Positions 1-7,142 of a stretch of DNA of 11,760 nt are shown one piece after another. The number at the start of each line of letters is the position of its first letter. Position 1 is the stretch's first letter. The notes below the pieces were generated by a model that saw only the letters and a list, made by a program, of their open reading frames with translations, was not told the origin of the DNA and did no database searches. A program made the translations under genes and the position numbers. Source of the DNA: JAVBKE01 sp031554215 (GTDB lineage: Bacteria > Bacillota > Bacilli > JARBTR01); the NCBI GenBank assembly GCA_031554215.1, contig JAVBKF010000228.1, forward strand, positions 1 through 11,760, written 5' to 3'.

Positions 1-633
1 GGTAAAATAACGTTTACATTTGATCCTGATAAGAAAAAATTCCAAAGCCTAGGGGTTGAAAACCTAATGCCATCAGAAGCACCTTCTAGTACTTCTGAAG
101 TAAGCACTACTGCAACGGAGGAAGTGAAAAACTATACAGCTCCGACAGCTATTGATGCAGATTGGACAGCATTTAATGTTAAACTTGCCGGAGACATCTA
201 TAAACTTCCAGCGCCTGTTTCTGCATTTGAAGCGAATGGCTGGGTCTTACAAGATGGTGCTGGCGAAACCATTGAAGGTAAAGGATTCCAAACTGGTTTT
301 TCTATGCGGAAAGACAACAAAGTTTTGACATTCTACGCCACAAACTATAATGACCAACCGCAAACTATTTCAAATTGTTTTGTCACATATTTCAGAGTGG
401 ACCAATATGATGCGCAGTTCCCAATTGAGCTTGCTGGAGGTTTGACCAATAGCGCTAAAGGAGCAGATGTACTTGCTGCATACGGAGAGCCAACAAAGAA
501 AGAGGATACTACAAATAATTCCTCATACATCTATGAGGTAAACGCTGATCAAAACATTACCTTCGCAGTTGATAAAGCGGATGATACAATCAAATCTGTA
601 ACGATACAAAATAACCCAGATGAACTGAATTAA
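1..633 (+). CDS. 3' part of a probably exported protein of unknown function
   Basis: The reading frame is open from base 1 and ends at the TAA at 631-633, so the gene starts upstream of the window. The ATG at 67 is probably internal: it has no Shine-Dalgarno sequence and the frame continues through it. About 210 residues are visible. A short segment (GKITFTFDPD...) is followed by a Ser/Thr-rich linker at residues 25-42 (PSSTSEVSTTATEE), and then by a folded region that seems to have two related parts. One part has VKLAGDIYKLPAPVSAFEANGW; the other has IELAGGLTNSAKGADVLAAYGEP followed by a beta-rich tail. The linker and the absence of catalytic motifs fit a surface-anchored or secreted protein of the Bacillota, but any signal peptide or membrane anchor would lie outside the window. 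I do not recognise a named family. A terminator follows directly. Confidence 0.8.
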   Translation, partial: GKITFTFDPDKKKFQSLGVENLMPSEAPSSTSEVSTTATEEVKNYTAPTAIDADWTAFNVKLAGDIYKLPAPVSAFEANGWVLQDGAGETIEGKGFQTGFSMRKDNKVLTFYATNYNDQPQTISNCFVTYFRVDQYDAQFPIELAGGLTNSAKGADVLAAYGEPTKKEDTTNNSSYIYEVNADQNITFAVDKADDTIKSVTIQNNPDELN

Positions 634-640
634 GATTGTA

Positions 641-677
641 GAGGTAGTAAACCCATTGTGGTTGACTACCTCTTTTT
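641..677 (+). terminator. Rho-independent terminator of the gene ending at 633
   Basis: A 13-bp stem pairs 641-653 (GAGGTAGTAAACC) with 660-672 (GGTTGACTACCTC). It has a single A/G mismatch and a 6-base loop, and is followed by TTTTT at 673-677. It begins 7 bases after the stop codon. Confidence 0.9.
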
Positions 678-979
678 AATAGACTTTTGCAATAATGACA
701 AGTAGAACATTGAAATTAACCAGTAACCGGCGAAAAACAGCAAGCGTGGTTTCGATTCTATATAATAGGAGTCAGTTGTTCAGGTAATATATTGTGCTCT
801 ATGCCGAAACTCGTTTATCACTCTAAAATATTTATGACAATACAAATGAGCATTCCTTACGATCGTAATCCGCACATTTCCATGCCTTAGTACCATTTTA
901 TTAAACCATTGAAGTACCCAATTTTTTATTCAATCCAAAAATAAGGAACATTTAAAGTTTATGATTCACATTATCCTTC
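678..979. other. About 300 bases without a supportable gene
   Basis: AT-rich sequence with no frame that combines a start, a ribosome binding site and useful length. On the minus strand there is a run of about 50 open codons around 778-930 (reading KNWVLQWFNKMVLRHGNV...). It has no Shine-Dalgarno and no family resemblance that I can name. A TATAAT lies at 761-766 (+) but no acceptable -35 is placed upstream of it. Because a decayed gene begins right next to this stretch, it may be further degenerate sequence, but nothing here shows that. Confidence 0.4.
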
Positions 980-1275
980 TTAGATATTAGCCTGCTTTTT
1001 TTCGGCCTCAATTAATAAAAGCGGTGTGAGACTATTTCCCCCTAGGATCCCTATCGCTGTAAAGATGCAACCTAAAAACCAAAACCAGCTAAATTATCGG
1101 TCATGGGATAGCACCACGAAAACACAGTTCATTTCTTGATTAATTACAAGCGAATTGCTAGAGTTCCCATCTGATTCTACTTGTATCAAGACTGGTTCAT
1201 CTGCTTAAATGAAAATACCTTTTCTCTGTTTATTTTAGTGACATTTTCTCCATTTATCACATTCGCTAATTTAAA
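980..1275 (-). pseudogene. Decayed, frameshifted copy of the adjacent small membrane protein gene
   Basis: Read on the minus strand in three consecutive frames, this stretch gives a protein matching the intact neighbour at 1283-1675. The first segment reads NVINGENVTKINREKVFSFK (neighbour: YVNGEHLAKMKSDEVFSFE). After a one-base loss near 1201-1206 it reads DEPVLIQVESDG..SLVIN (neighbour: NEPVTLQARAG..PLVIN). After a second frame change near 1099-1101 it reads NLAGFWFLGCIFTAIGILGG, then NSLTPLLL and a TAA at 980-982 (neighbour: GLAISGGIFMIMGTVINSLSPL). The N-terminal 20 or so residues, a start codon and a ribosome binding site are missing. The copy begins within a few bases of the neighbour's stop codon, which suggests an old tandem duplication in which only the upstream copy kept its promoter and start. 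Divergence is high, so the duplication is not recent. Confidence 0.8.
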
Positions 1276-1282
1276 GAACCTA

Positions 1283-1675
1283 TCAAAGTTCACGATCACT
1301 TAATACTTCTAAGACATAGGACTGTTTTATTTGGAACACAAATGATGCAATCATTAATCCTAGCCCGATTGCAAGCGGTGAGAGACTATTTATTACAGTC
1401 CCCATAATCATAAAAATCCCGCCTGAAATTGCCAAACCACCCTGTGGATGTTTATAAGATAACTCAGCGCAAACAGTACTCTCTCCTGGGTTAATGACTA
1501 GTGGATTGCTACAAATCTTACCTGCCCTAGCTTGTAGAGTAACTGGTTCATTTGCTTCAAAAGAAAACACTTCATCACTTTTCATTTTAGCTAAGTGTTC
1601 TCCATTTACGTACAAATCAATTTTTCCTGCCCTTCCCGTAATTTCTTTTTTTCTGTGTACTTTAATGTCCATCAT
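1283..1675 (-). CDS. Small two-helix membrane protein with beta-rich N-terminal domain, unknown function
   Basis: A 130-residue protein. Residues 1-75 look like a small beta-sandwich of the carbohydrate-binding/PEGA-like kind: IDLYVNGEHLAKMKSDEVFSFEANEP with alternating hydrophobic residues, ending around ELSYKHP. Residues 80-98 (GLAISGGIFMIMGTVINSL) and 100-115 (PLAIGLGLMIASFVF) form two likely membrane helices separated by a short Ser-Pro turn, followed by a short polar tail ending SDREL. No signal peptide or catalytic motif is visible. The start is supported by AAGGAG five bases upstream of the first of two adjacent ATG codons. The PEGA-like comparison rests on general pattern only. A degenerate copy lies immediately downstream, and a palindrome at 1713-1734 lies upstream. 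Function is unknown. It is transcribed in the same direction as the rhamnose operon but is separated from it by a terminator, so it is probably an independent unit. Confidence 0.8.
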   Translation of the reverse strand: MMDIKVHRKKEITGRAGKIDLYVNGEHLAKMKSDEVFSFEANEPVTLQARAGKICSNPLVINPGESTVCAELSYKHPQGGLAISGGIFMIMGTVINSLSPLAIGLGLMIASFVFQIKQSYVLEVLSDREL

Positions 1676-1712
1676 TTTTCTCCTTACTAAATTATTGGAA
1701 ATATAATAAATA

Positions 1713-1734
1713 AATCATCCAAATTTGAATGATT
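1713..1734. promoter_or_regulatory. Near-perfect 22-bp palindrome upstream of the small membrane protein gene
   Basis: AATCATCCAAATTTGAATGATT has dyad symmetry at every position pair except one (C/A) and is centred on AAATTT. It lies about 40-60 bases upstream of the start codon at 1675. On the minus strand a weak promoter can be drawn that overlaps it (TTCAAA, 17-base spacer, TTATAT). Size and position fit an operator for a dimeric repressor, but no regulator can be named. Confidence 0.4.
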
Positions 1735-1841
1735 CTTTTATATTTTAACAACTGTTCAAACGGAATACAAGATAAACCAATAGTCCAATAAGGAATTCAA
1801 CAGACAGGTGCTTTCCTCGTGCAATCACGTGTAAAATCACT

Positions 1842-1880
1842 AAAAAAAGTCAAACCACACAATTATTCTGCGGTTTGACT
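1842..1880 (-). terminator. Rho-independent terminator of the rhamnose operon
   Basis: On the minus strand AGTCAAACC (1880-1872) pairs with GGTTTGACT (1856-1848) across a 15-base loop, followed by a run of Ts at 1847-1842. It lies 66 bases after the fucO stop codon and separates the operon from the small gene at 1283-1675. Confidence 0.85.
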
Positions 1881-1946
1881 AACAATAATTTAACTGTTTC
1901 TAAATAGAATTCGTAAGGAACACCTGAAGGTTTGGATAATTACCTC

Positions 1947-3098
1947 CTACAGCATCGCCGTATAGATCCCCAAAATATCATCCACATTCACTTCACGGGG
2001 ATTCCCACCTGTACAAACGTCTGCCATCGCATCCTTGGCAATGGCTGCTAAATCTGCTTTCTTCACACCTAGTTCAGAAATATTTTGCGGAATCCCAACA
2101 GTCTTTCCAAGCTCTCGAACTGCTTCTACAGCCTTGACGCGAACTGCTTCAATTGGCAATGTCTCTGCACCTGAAACACCCATTACACGCGCAATATCAC
2201 GATACTTTTCACCAGTAAAGTCCTTATTGTAATCCATCACAATTGGTAATAACGATGCACAAGCAACGCCATGTGGTACATCATACCAAGCGCTGAGTGG
2301 ATGCGCCATTCCGTGTACAAGTCCAAGACCTACATTCGAGAATCCCATCCCAGCCATGTATTGACCGAGCGCCATTTCTTCACGCGCTTTTAAATCGCCA
2401 TTCACTGAAGCCGGAAGCGCACGGCTGATCACTTCAATCGCTTTGATATGCAGTGTATCAGTTAACTCCCAAGCACCTTTGGTGATATACCCTTCTATCG
2501 CATGCGTCAATGCATCCATTCCTGTTGCTGCACAAAGTGCCTTCGGCATCCCCATCATCATCTCACTATCAACAAATGAACAGACTGGAATATCATGTGG
2601 ATCAACACAAACAAATTTACGATTTTTAGCTTCATCTGTAATGACATAGTTAATTGTCACTTCTGCTGCCGTTCCCGATGTTGTTGGTACTGCTAGAATA
2701 GGTAGGCTTGGATTCTTCGTCTGCGCTTCTCCCTCAAGACTAACAACATCTGCAAATTCTGGATTCATCTTAATAATCCCCATTGCCTTTGCTGTATCAA
2801 TTGGTGAACCACCGCCAACAGCTAGAATGTAATCAGCACCTGATTTTTCAAGGACAGCAACACCCTCAGTCACAACGGCAATCGTTGGATTTGGTTTGAT
2901 ACCGTCAAACAGGTCGTAAGGAAGCTGACCCCTATCTAAGACATCGGTCACTTTACTCAAAACACCACAAGCAACAAGTCCTTTATCCGTCACCACAAGC
3001 CCCTTCTTAAATCCACGTCTCTTTACCTCGCCAGCGATTTGCTCAATCGCACCTTTACCGAAATAGGACGTTTCATTCAAAATCATCCGACTAACCAT
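1947..3098 (-). CDS. fucO: Lactaldehyde reductase (L-1,2-propanediol oxidoreductase)
   Basis: Iron-dependent group III alcohol dehydrogenase that reduces the L-lactaldehyde released by RhaD to L-1,2-propanediol with NADH, in the cytoplasm. The 383 residues match the length and sequence of enterobacterial FucO closely (MILNETSYFGKGA, FADVVSLEG, TSGTAAEVTINYVITDE, VCVDPHDIP, GFSNVGLGLVHGMAHPL, GEKYRDIARVMGV, DVCTGGNPRE). Visible sites are the nucleotide-binding loop GGGSPIDT (residues 95-102) and the four expected metal ligands Asp195, His199, His262 and His276. I chose the ATG at 3098 because AAGGAG precedes it and the protein then starts like FucO. An upstream in-frame GTG at 3152 has no ribosome binding site and sits inside a hairpin. 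It is the last gene of the operon, 79 bases after rhaM. Its presence implies disposal of lactaldehyde by fermentation, with propanediol as product. Confidence 0.96.
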   Translation of the reverse strand: MVSRMILNETSYFGKGAIEQIAGEVKRRGFKKGLVVTDKGLVACGVLSKVTDVLDRGQLPYDLFDGIKPNPTIAVVTEGVAVLEKSGADYILAVGGGSPIDTAKAMGIIKMNPEFADVVSLEGEAQTKNPSLPILAVPTTSGTAAEVTINYVITDEAKNRKFVCVDPHDIPVCSFVDSEMMMGMPKALCAATGMDALTHAIEGYITKGAWELTDTLHIKAIEVISRALPASVNGDLKAREEMALGQYMAGMGFSNVGLGLVHGMAHPLSAWYDVPHGVACASLLPIVMDYNKDFTGEKYRDIARVMGVSGAETLPIEAVRVKAVEAVRELGKTVGIPQNISELGVKKADLAAIAKDAMADVCTGGNPREVNVDDILGIYTAML

Positions 3099-3140
3099 TT
3101 TGCATCTCTCCTTTTTATTGTAGTGTTCATCCAATTTCAG

Positions 3141-3174
3141 CCTAGCGAGCACCTAAATCAGCGTGCTCGCTAGG
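3141..3174 (-). promoter_or_regulatory. Strong hairpin between rhaM and fucO without a U-tract
   Basis: CCTAGCGAGCAC (3141-3152) and GTGCTCGCTAGG (3163-3174) form a perfect 12-bp, GC-rich inverted repeat with a 10-base loop. In the mRNA the stem begins 3 bases after the rhaM stop codon. Neither strand has a run of Ts beside it, so it is not a standard intrinsic terminator. Likely roles are protecting the 3' end of the upstream message, marking a processing site, or partial attenuation before fucO. Confidence 0.7.
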
Positions 3175-3177
3175 CAA

Positions 3178-3492
3178 TTATGCTAGATAAAAAACAGGTC
3201 GTAATCCCTTTGAGACAGGACTATTATCCGCATTTGATTTCATAATTGGTGCCATGTATGCCCACCATTTCTTGCAGATCTCTGTTTCGGCTATTTTGTC
3301 ATATGCAGCTCGGTCCTTTACTTCAAGATAAGCAAACAAAACATCCGTATCTGAATCTAAGAAAATAGAATAGTTTGATGCACCATGTGCTTTTAGTGCC
3401 TGTTCGAGTTCTGGCCAAAGTTCGTCATGACGTTTCTTGTATTCCTCCTCTTGACCAGAATATAAATACATCACTGATCCGATGCGTTCCAT
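3178..3492 (-). CDS. rhaM: L-rhamnose mutarotase
   Basis: Interconverts the alpha and beta anomers of L-rhamnose so that the isomerase receives its preferred form; a small cytoplasmic protein of the RhaM/YiiL family. At 104 residues it has the same length as the E. coli protein and the family's conserved blocks: YKKRHDELWPELEQALKAHGASNYSIFLD, LFAYLEV, CKKWWAYM and the C-terminal NPVSK-like stretch DNSPVSKGLRPVFYL. The proposed catalytic His is His22 (in KKRH), and Trp75-Trp76 belong to the sugar pocket. The ATG at 3492 follows AGGAGG by nine bases. It lies 60 bases after rhaD and before the intercistronic hairpin. Confidence is high because the whole length aligns and the operon context fits. 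Confidence 0.96.
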   Translation of the reverse strand: MERIGSVMYLYSGQEEEYKKRHDELWPELEQALKAHGASNYSIFLDSDTDVLFAYLEVKDRAAYDKIAETEICKKWWAYMAPIMKSNADNSPVSKGLRPVFYLA

Positions 3493-3510
3493 CTACCATT
3501 CCTCCTAGGG

Positions 3511-3590
3511 TTTTAAATAGCCTTGTTTCAGAGGTCACCCTTATAACACGGGCTACACATGAGCAACAATGGCGCTTTTTAAATAGCCTT
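3511..3590 (-). repeat. 14-base direct repeat linking the rhaD 3' end and the rhaD-rhaM gap
   Basis: TTTTAAATAGCCTT occurs at 3511-3524 in the gap and at 3577-3590 inside the last codons of rhaD, exactly 66 bases apart. On the minus strand both copies encode GYLK in the same frame. Around the core there is weaker similarity: PRKGYLKS in rhaD against PLKQGYLKP followed by TAG in the gap. Confidence 0.55.
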
Positions 3591-4392
3591 TTCTCGGAAT
3601 CACGTCAAAACGATCTGCGAGCTTCATCAGCTGTTCATCCGTGATTGTTTGCCGCACTTTCCCTTGTGCACAGACAATTGTATACACCTGTGCTGCTTTT
3701 TCAGCTGTTTCAATCAGGCCGAATGTTTCATCCATCGTCTCACCAGAACCATAAATCCCGTGGTGCGGCCAGATGACAAGGCGTGACTCTTTCATTTTTT
3801 CAGAAGTAGCAATCCCGATTTCATTTGTCCCTGGAACGAGCCAAGGCACAATGCCAATCCCGTCAGGAAATACGACTAAACATTCCGTACACATTTGCCA
3901 GAGTGTCCGCGTGAAAGCACACTCATCAAGATCATGTGTGAAGGTCATCGCCAGCAAATGTGTCGCATGAACATGCATGACCACACGATGATTTGGATTG
4001 ACGGATAGCCTTGCTGTATGGTTCATGAGGTGCGAAGGCAGCTCACTTGTTGGCAAACCACCATCTGTATAACCCCACACAACATCCACGCTCGTCCCGT
4101 TCTCTGCCACACGGATAATTCCGAGATTTTCACTAGGCGCTTTTTGGACATTTTTAAAAAATTTACCCGATCCTGTTACCAGAAAAGTTCTGCCGATTAA
4201 AGCGGTTCCGTCAAAATCCATCGGGATATTTCGCTTCACTGTTAATTGATCAAGATAAGGGGTCAACTCGTCATCACTTAGTAGGTAGCTAATGTTGCCA
4301 CCATTCCGCTCATCCCAACCTAAACGGTATAGATTAGACGCTGTTTCGATCATCTCTTGGATAAAAGACGCATTTTCAATTTGATTTTTCAT
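3553..4392 (-). CDS. rhaD: Rhamnulose-1-phosphate aldolase
   Basis: Zinc-dependent class II aldolase that cleaves L-rhamnulose 1-phosphate into dihydroxyacetone phosphate and L-lactaldehyde in the cytoplasm. The 279 residues cover the whole RhaD family. Near the N-terminus GWDERNGGNISY (25-36) and LVTGSGKFF (71-79) form the phosphate-binding part. Glu117 in LPTSELPSH is the expected catalytic acid/base. The zinc ligands are His140 and His142 in MHVHATH, together with the WPHHG motif (His210-His211). ATG at 4392 lies 14 bases after the rhaA stop; the AGGAG upstream is at a slightly long spacing of 11 bases. The C-terminus (IPRKGYLKSAIVAHV) differs from the classical ending, and part of it is echoed in the downstream gap, so the extreme tail may have been rearranged. 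Confidence 0.96.
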   Translation of the reverse strand: MKNQIENASFIQEMIETASNLYRLGWDERNGGNISYLLSDDELTPYLDQLTVKRNIPMDFDGTALIGRTFLVTGSGKFFKNVQKAPSENLGIIRVAENGTSVDVVWGYTDGGLPTSELPSHLMNHTARLSVNPNHRVVMHVHATHLLAMTFTHDLDECAFTRTLWQMCTECLVVFPDGIGIVPWLVPGTNEIGIATSEKMKESRLVIWPHHGIYGSGETMDETFGLIETAEKAAQVYTIVCAQGKVRQTITDEQLMKLADRFDVIPRKGYLKSAIVAHV

Positions 4393-4406
4393 TTTTCACA
4401 AGTCTC

Positions 4407-5660
4407 CTATCGTTTTAAAAGTACTTCTTCTTCGTAGACTTTCACTTCTTTAAACCAGTCAAGTCCTACTGGTACATCGTTCATTTCACAGAAATAATTC
4501 CAAACATCACCATAAGGGAAGTCCTTTAATTCTTCCGTCATCACAAGGCGCGTGGTGAAGTCATTATTTAGCTCCATCTGTTTCAGCGCATCTGTTGGCT
4601 CGAGTAACGCTTTTAGCAGTGATTTTTGCGTGTTTCTCGTACCAACAACCCATGCAGCAACACGGTTAATCGTTGCATCAAAGAAATCGAGACCAATATT
4701 TGTTTTTGCCAGAAGGTTGTTGCGAACAAGCTCCCGGCCAATTTCAATCAGCTCATCATCCATAATGACAACATGGTCGCTATCCCAACGAACTGGACGG
4801 CTCACATGAAGCATAACCCCTTTACTAAACAGCGCAAGTGATGACAGTTTATTGGAAATCACTTCGGTTGGATGGAAGTGACCAGCATCAAGACAAATTA
4901 ATTTATCACGAGAAAGTCCATATCCCATATAAAATTCATGTGACCCAGCTGTATATGCTTCTGAACCTAAACCGAACAGTTTACTTTCAACTGATTCTTG
5001 TGTGTAGTTTTCATCTAATTTTTCTGCGAAGATGGCATCAAGCGATTCCATTAAGCGCTTCCGAGGCGCTAGTCGGTCAATTGGGTTATCCTTTGACCCA
5101 TCTGGAACCCAGAAATTGTTGATCGCGGTTTGGCCTAGTTCCTTACCAAAATATGCAGCGATTTTGCGCGAGCGTTTGCCGTGATCAATCCAGAAATCAC
5201 GGACTTCCTTGTCAGGTGACGCGAGCGTGTAGTTATCTTTTAGCATCGGATGCGAGAAGAAAGTAGGATTGAAATCGAGCCCTAGTCCCTGCTGTTTTGC
5301 CCAGGCGACCCATGGTGCAAAATGCTTCGGCTCTATCGTGTTTGCATCAATTTTTTCATCAGTATCTGCATAGATTGCATGTAAATTCACCTTATGTTTT
5401 CCTGGAATCAATGAGAAAGCTTTTTCAAGGTCAGAACGTAATTCTGCTGGTGTACGCGCGACGCCTGGATAGTTTCCAGTTGCCATAATCCCGCCTGTTA
5501 AATCACCTTCAGGGTTCATAAACCCTTTAACATCGTCTCCCTGCCAGCAATGAACAGAAATTTTGATATCCTTTAATTGTTTCAGCGCCTGTTCGGTATC
5601 GACACCGATTGCCGCATAGCGTTCCTTTGCTACCTGATAACGTTTTTGTACTTCACTCAT
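4407..5660 (-). CDS. rhaA: L-rhamnose isomerase
   Basis: Metal-dependent aldose-ketose isomerase (TIM barrel) converting L-rhamnose to L-rhamnulose, the committed step of the pathway. The 417 residues match the roughly 419 of E. coli RhaA, with long identical stretches: VHCWQGDDVKGF, TGNYPG, FNPTFFSHP, WIDHGKRSR, LCLDAGHFHPTEVI-like, LHVSRPVRWDSDHVV and HIGLDFFDA-like. The metal ligands expected from the E. coli structure are all present with the same spacing: Glu225, Asp258, His285, Asp293, Asp295 and Asp325. The ATG at 5660 is preceded by AGGAGGAG at eight bases. It sits between rhaB (24 bases upstream) and rhaD (14 bases downstream), so the three are almost certainly co-transcribed. No truncation or frameshift is visible. 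Confidence 0.97.
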   Translation of the reverse strand: MSEVQKRYQVAKERYAAIGVDTEQALKQLKDIKISVHCWQGDDVKGFMNPEGDLTGGIMATGNYPGVARTPAELRSDLEKAFSLIPGKHKVNLHAIYADTDEKIDANTIEPKHFAPWVAWAKQQGLGLDFNPTFFSHPMLKDNYTLASPDKEVRDFWIDHGKRSRKIAAYFGKELGQTAINNFWVPDGSKDNPIDRLAPRKRLMESLDAIFAEKLDENYTQESVESKLFGLGSEAYTAGSHEFYMGYGLSRDKLICLDAGHFHPTEVISNKLSSLALFSKGVMLHVSRPVRWDSDHVVIMDDELIEIGRELVRNNLLAKTNIGLDFFDATINRVAAWVVGTRNTQKSLLKALLEPTDALKQMELNNDFTTRLVMTEELKDFPYGDVWNYFCEMNDVPVGLDWFKEVKVYEEEVLLKR

Positions 5661-5684
5661 TTGAAAATCTCCTCCTAGTAAATG

Positions 5685-7136
5685 CTAGATTAGTTGTTTG
5701 TACGCTGCTTGCGCATCGTTCTCTGCCATTTTTTCTGGTTGGTATTCTCTAATATCGAAAGAGTTGCGAATGATTTCACGTGCATGTGCCAAATCGCGCA
5801 TCTGATGATCCGTCATCATTTGTACACTTAAATTCCCAATTGCCGTTGCTTCACTCGGTCCAGCATAGACAGGAATACCTGTCAGGTTAGCCGTTAATTG
5901 ATTCAGCAAACCGACATTGCTCCCGCCACCAACGATGTAGAGTTTGTTAATCTCTTTGCCTGTAATCTCCTTCAGTTTCAGAAGCGCTTTGGCATAACAA
6001 ACTGCTAGACTGCTGTAAACACAGTTTGTGAGTTCGCCGATTGTTTCGGGTACTAATTGACCTGTTTCTTGGCAGTATCCTTGAATTTCTTCAATCATAT
6101 TGGCTGGATTGTTAAAGCGTTCATCATTCACATCAATGATTTGACTGAAAAATGGAGAATGACTCGCCTGCTCCGCCATTTCTGCAAAACTATATTTGTA
6201 GTCAGACATGCGCGCAATTTCCTGCACAATCCAAAGGCCCATGATATTTTTCAGAAAGCGGTAAGTACCATACGCCCCCCACTCATTTGTATAGTTTTCA
6301 TCAAATGCAGCTTGGCTGTTGATTGGCACTGGTAATTCCATGCCAAGCAGAGACCAAGTGCCACTGCTCAGAAATGCCCAATCTTTCCCCTCTGCCGGTG
6401 TGCCAATGACGGCAGACGCTGTATCATGCGTTGCCACCGTTATCACACGGCAATCGGGGATGTCATACTGGCTGGACCACTTCGGTAACATTTCCCCTAA
6501 ATACGTGCCCGCATCCGTGAGTGGTGCAAATTGCCCTGGATCAATGTTTAAATGCCCCAGTAAATCCTTATCGAATAACTGCTCCCTTAAATTGAGCATT
6601 TGCGTTGTAGAAGAATTAGTGGTCTCGGCCACTTTCTTCCCAGTCAATACAAAACCAATGTAATCGGGAATTAGCAAAATGGTATCAGCCTGCTTAATCA
6701 AGTCCTTGTCTTCTGCATACAATTGATAAAGCGTGTTTAATTCTAAAAATTGAATCCCCGTTTTCTGATAGATATAGTCTTTCGGAAATGACGATGTCAA
6801 CTCCGCAACCTTATTGCGCGTCCGGCTGTCACGATAACAGACCGAATCTGCGAGCCGCTCTCCATTTGCATCAACCAATACATAATCAACACCCCATGTG
6901 TCAATCCCAATCGTTACTTCATGGATTCCTGCCTGCTTCACTTTCTCAAGCCCAATAAAGATTTCCTGAATTAACACATCAATCTTCCAACGGTCATGCC
7001 CTTCTCTGAAGGTAAATTCATTTTTGAAGCGATGTATTTCCTGCATCACTAGTTTTTCATTGTCAATTTTCCCTAGGATGAGTCGTCCACTAGAAGCACC
7101 AATGTCGACTGCAACATAATTTCTCACATCATTCAC
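5685..7136 (-). CDS. rhaB: Rhamnulokinase
   Basis: FGGY-family sugar kinase that phosphorylates L-rhamnulose at O1 using ATP. The protein has 483 residues, the usual length. The N-terminal actin-like fold begins with VAVDIGASSGRLILG (residues 8-22). IGIDTWGVDYVLVD (77-90) is the sugar-binding part of the family. THDTASA (236-242) carries the catalytic base Asp238. SSGTWSLLG (257-265) and VGGGSNVGLLNQLTANL (402-418) are the nucleotide-binding segments, followed by GPSEATAIGN (427-436). The start is a GTG at 7136, only six bases after the permease stop codon. AAGGG overlaps that stop, which suggests translational coupling to the permease gene. A second GTG three codons later has no better ribosome binding site. 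Confidence 0.96.
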   Translation of the reverse strand: MNDVRNYVAVDIGASSGRLILGKIDNEKLVMQEIHRFKNEFTFREGHDRWKIDVLIQEIFIGLEKVKQAGIHEVTIGIDTWGVDYVLVDANGERLADSVCYRDSRTRNKVAELTSSFPKDYIYQKTGIQFLELNTLYQLYAEDKDLIKQADTILLIPDYIGFVLTGKKVAETTNSSTTQMLNLREQLFDKDLLGHLNIDPGQFAPLTDAGTYLGEMLPKWSSQYDIPDCRVITVATHDTASAVIGTPAEGKDWAFLSSGTWSLLGMELPVPINSQAAFDENYTNEWGAYGTYRFLKNIMGLWIVQEIARMSDYKYSFAEMAEQASHSPFFSQIIDVNDERFNNPANMIEEIQGYCQETGQLVPETIGELTNCVYSSLAVCYAKALLKLKEITGKEINKLYIVGGGSNVGLLNQLTANLTGIPVYAGPSEATAIGNLSVQMMTDHQMRDLAHAREIIRNSFDIREYQPEKMAENDAQAAYKQLI

Positions 7137-7142
7137 TTTCCC

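Noticed and set aside
778..930. About 50 open codons on the minus strand (KNWVLQWFNKMVLRHGNV...)
   Set aside because: No Shine-Dalgarno sequence, preceded closely by stops, no recognisable family; length is within chance for this composition.
3099..3152. N-terminal extension of fucO starting at a GTG at 3152
   Set aside because: The start has no Shine-Dalgarno and lies within the 12-bp hairpin; AAGGAG precedes the ATG at 3098, and the protein from there aligns with FucO from its first residues.
3773..5488. Several plus-strand open frames of 60-94 codons opposite rhaD and rhaA
   Set aside because: They run antisense to strongly conserved enzyme genes, have no ribosome binding sites and no protein-like features.
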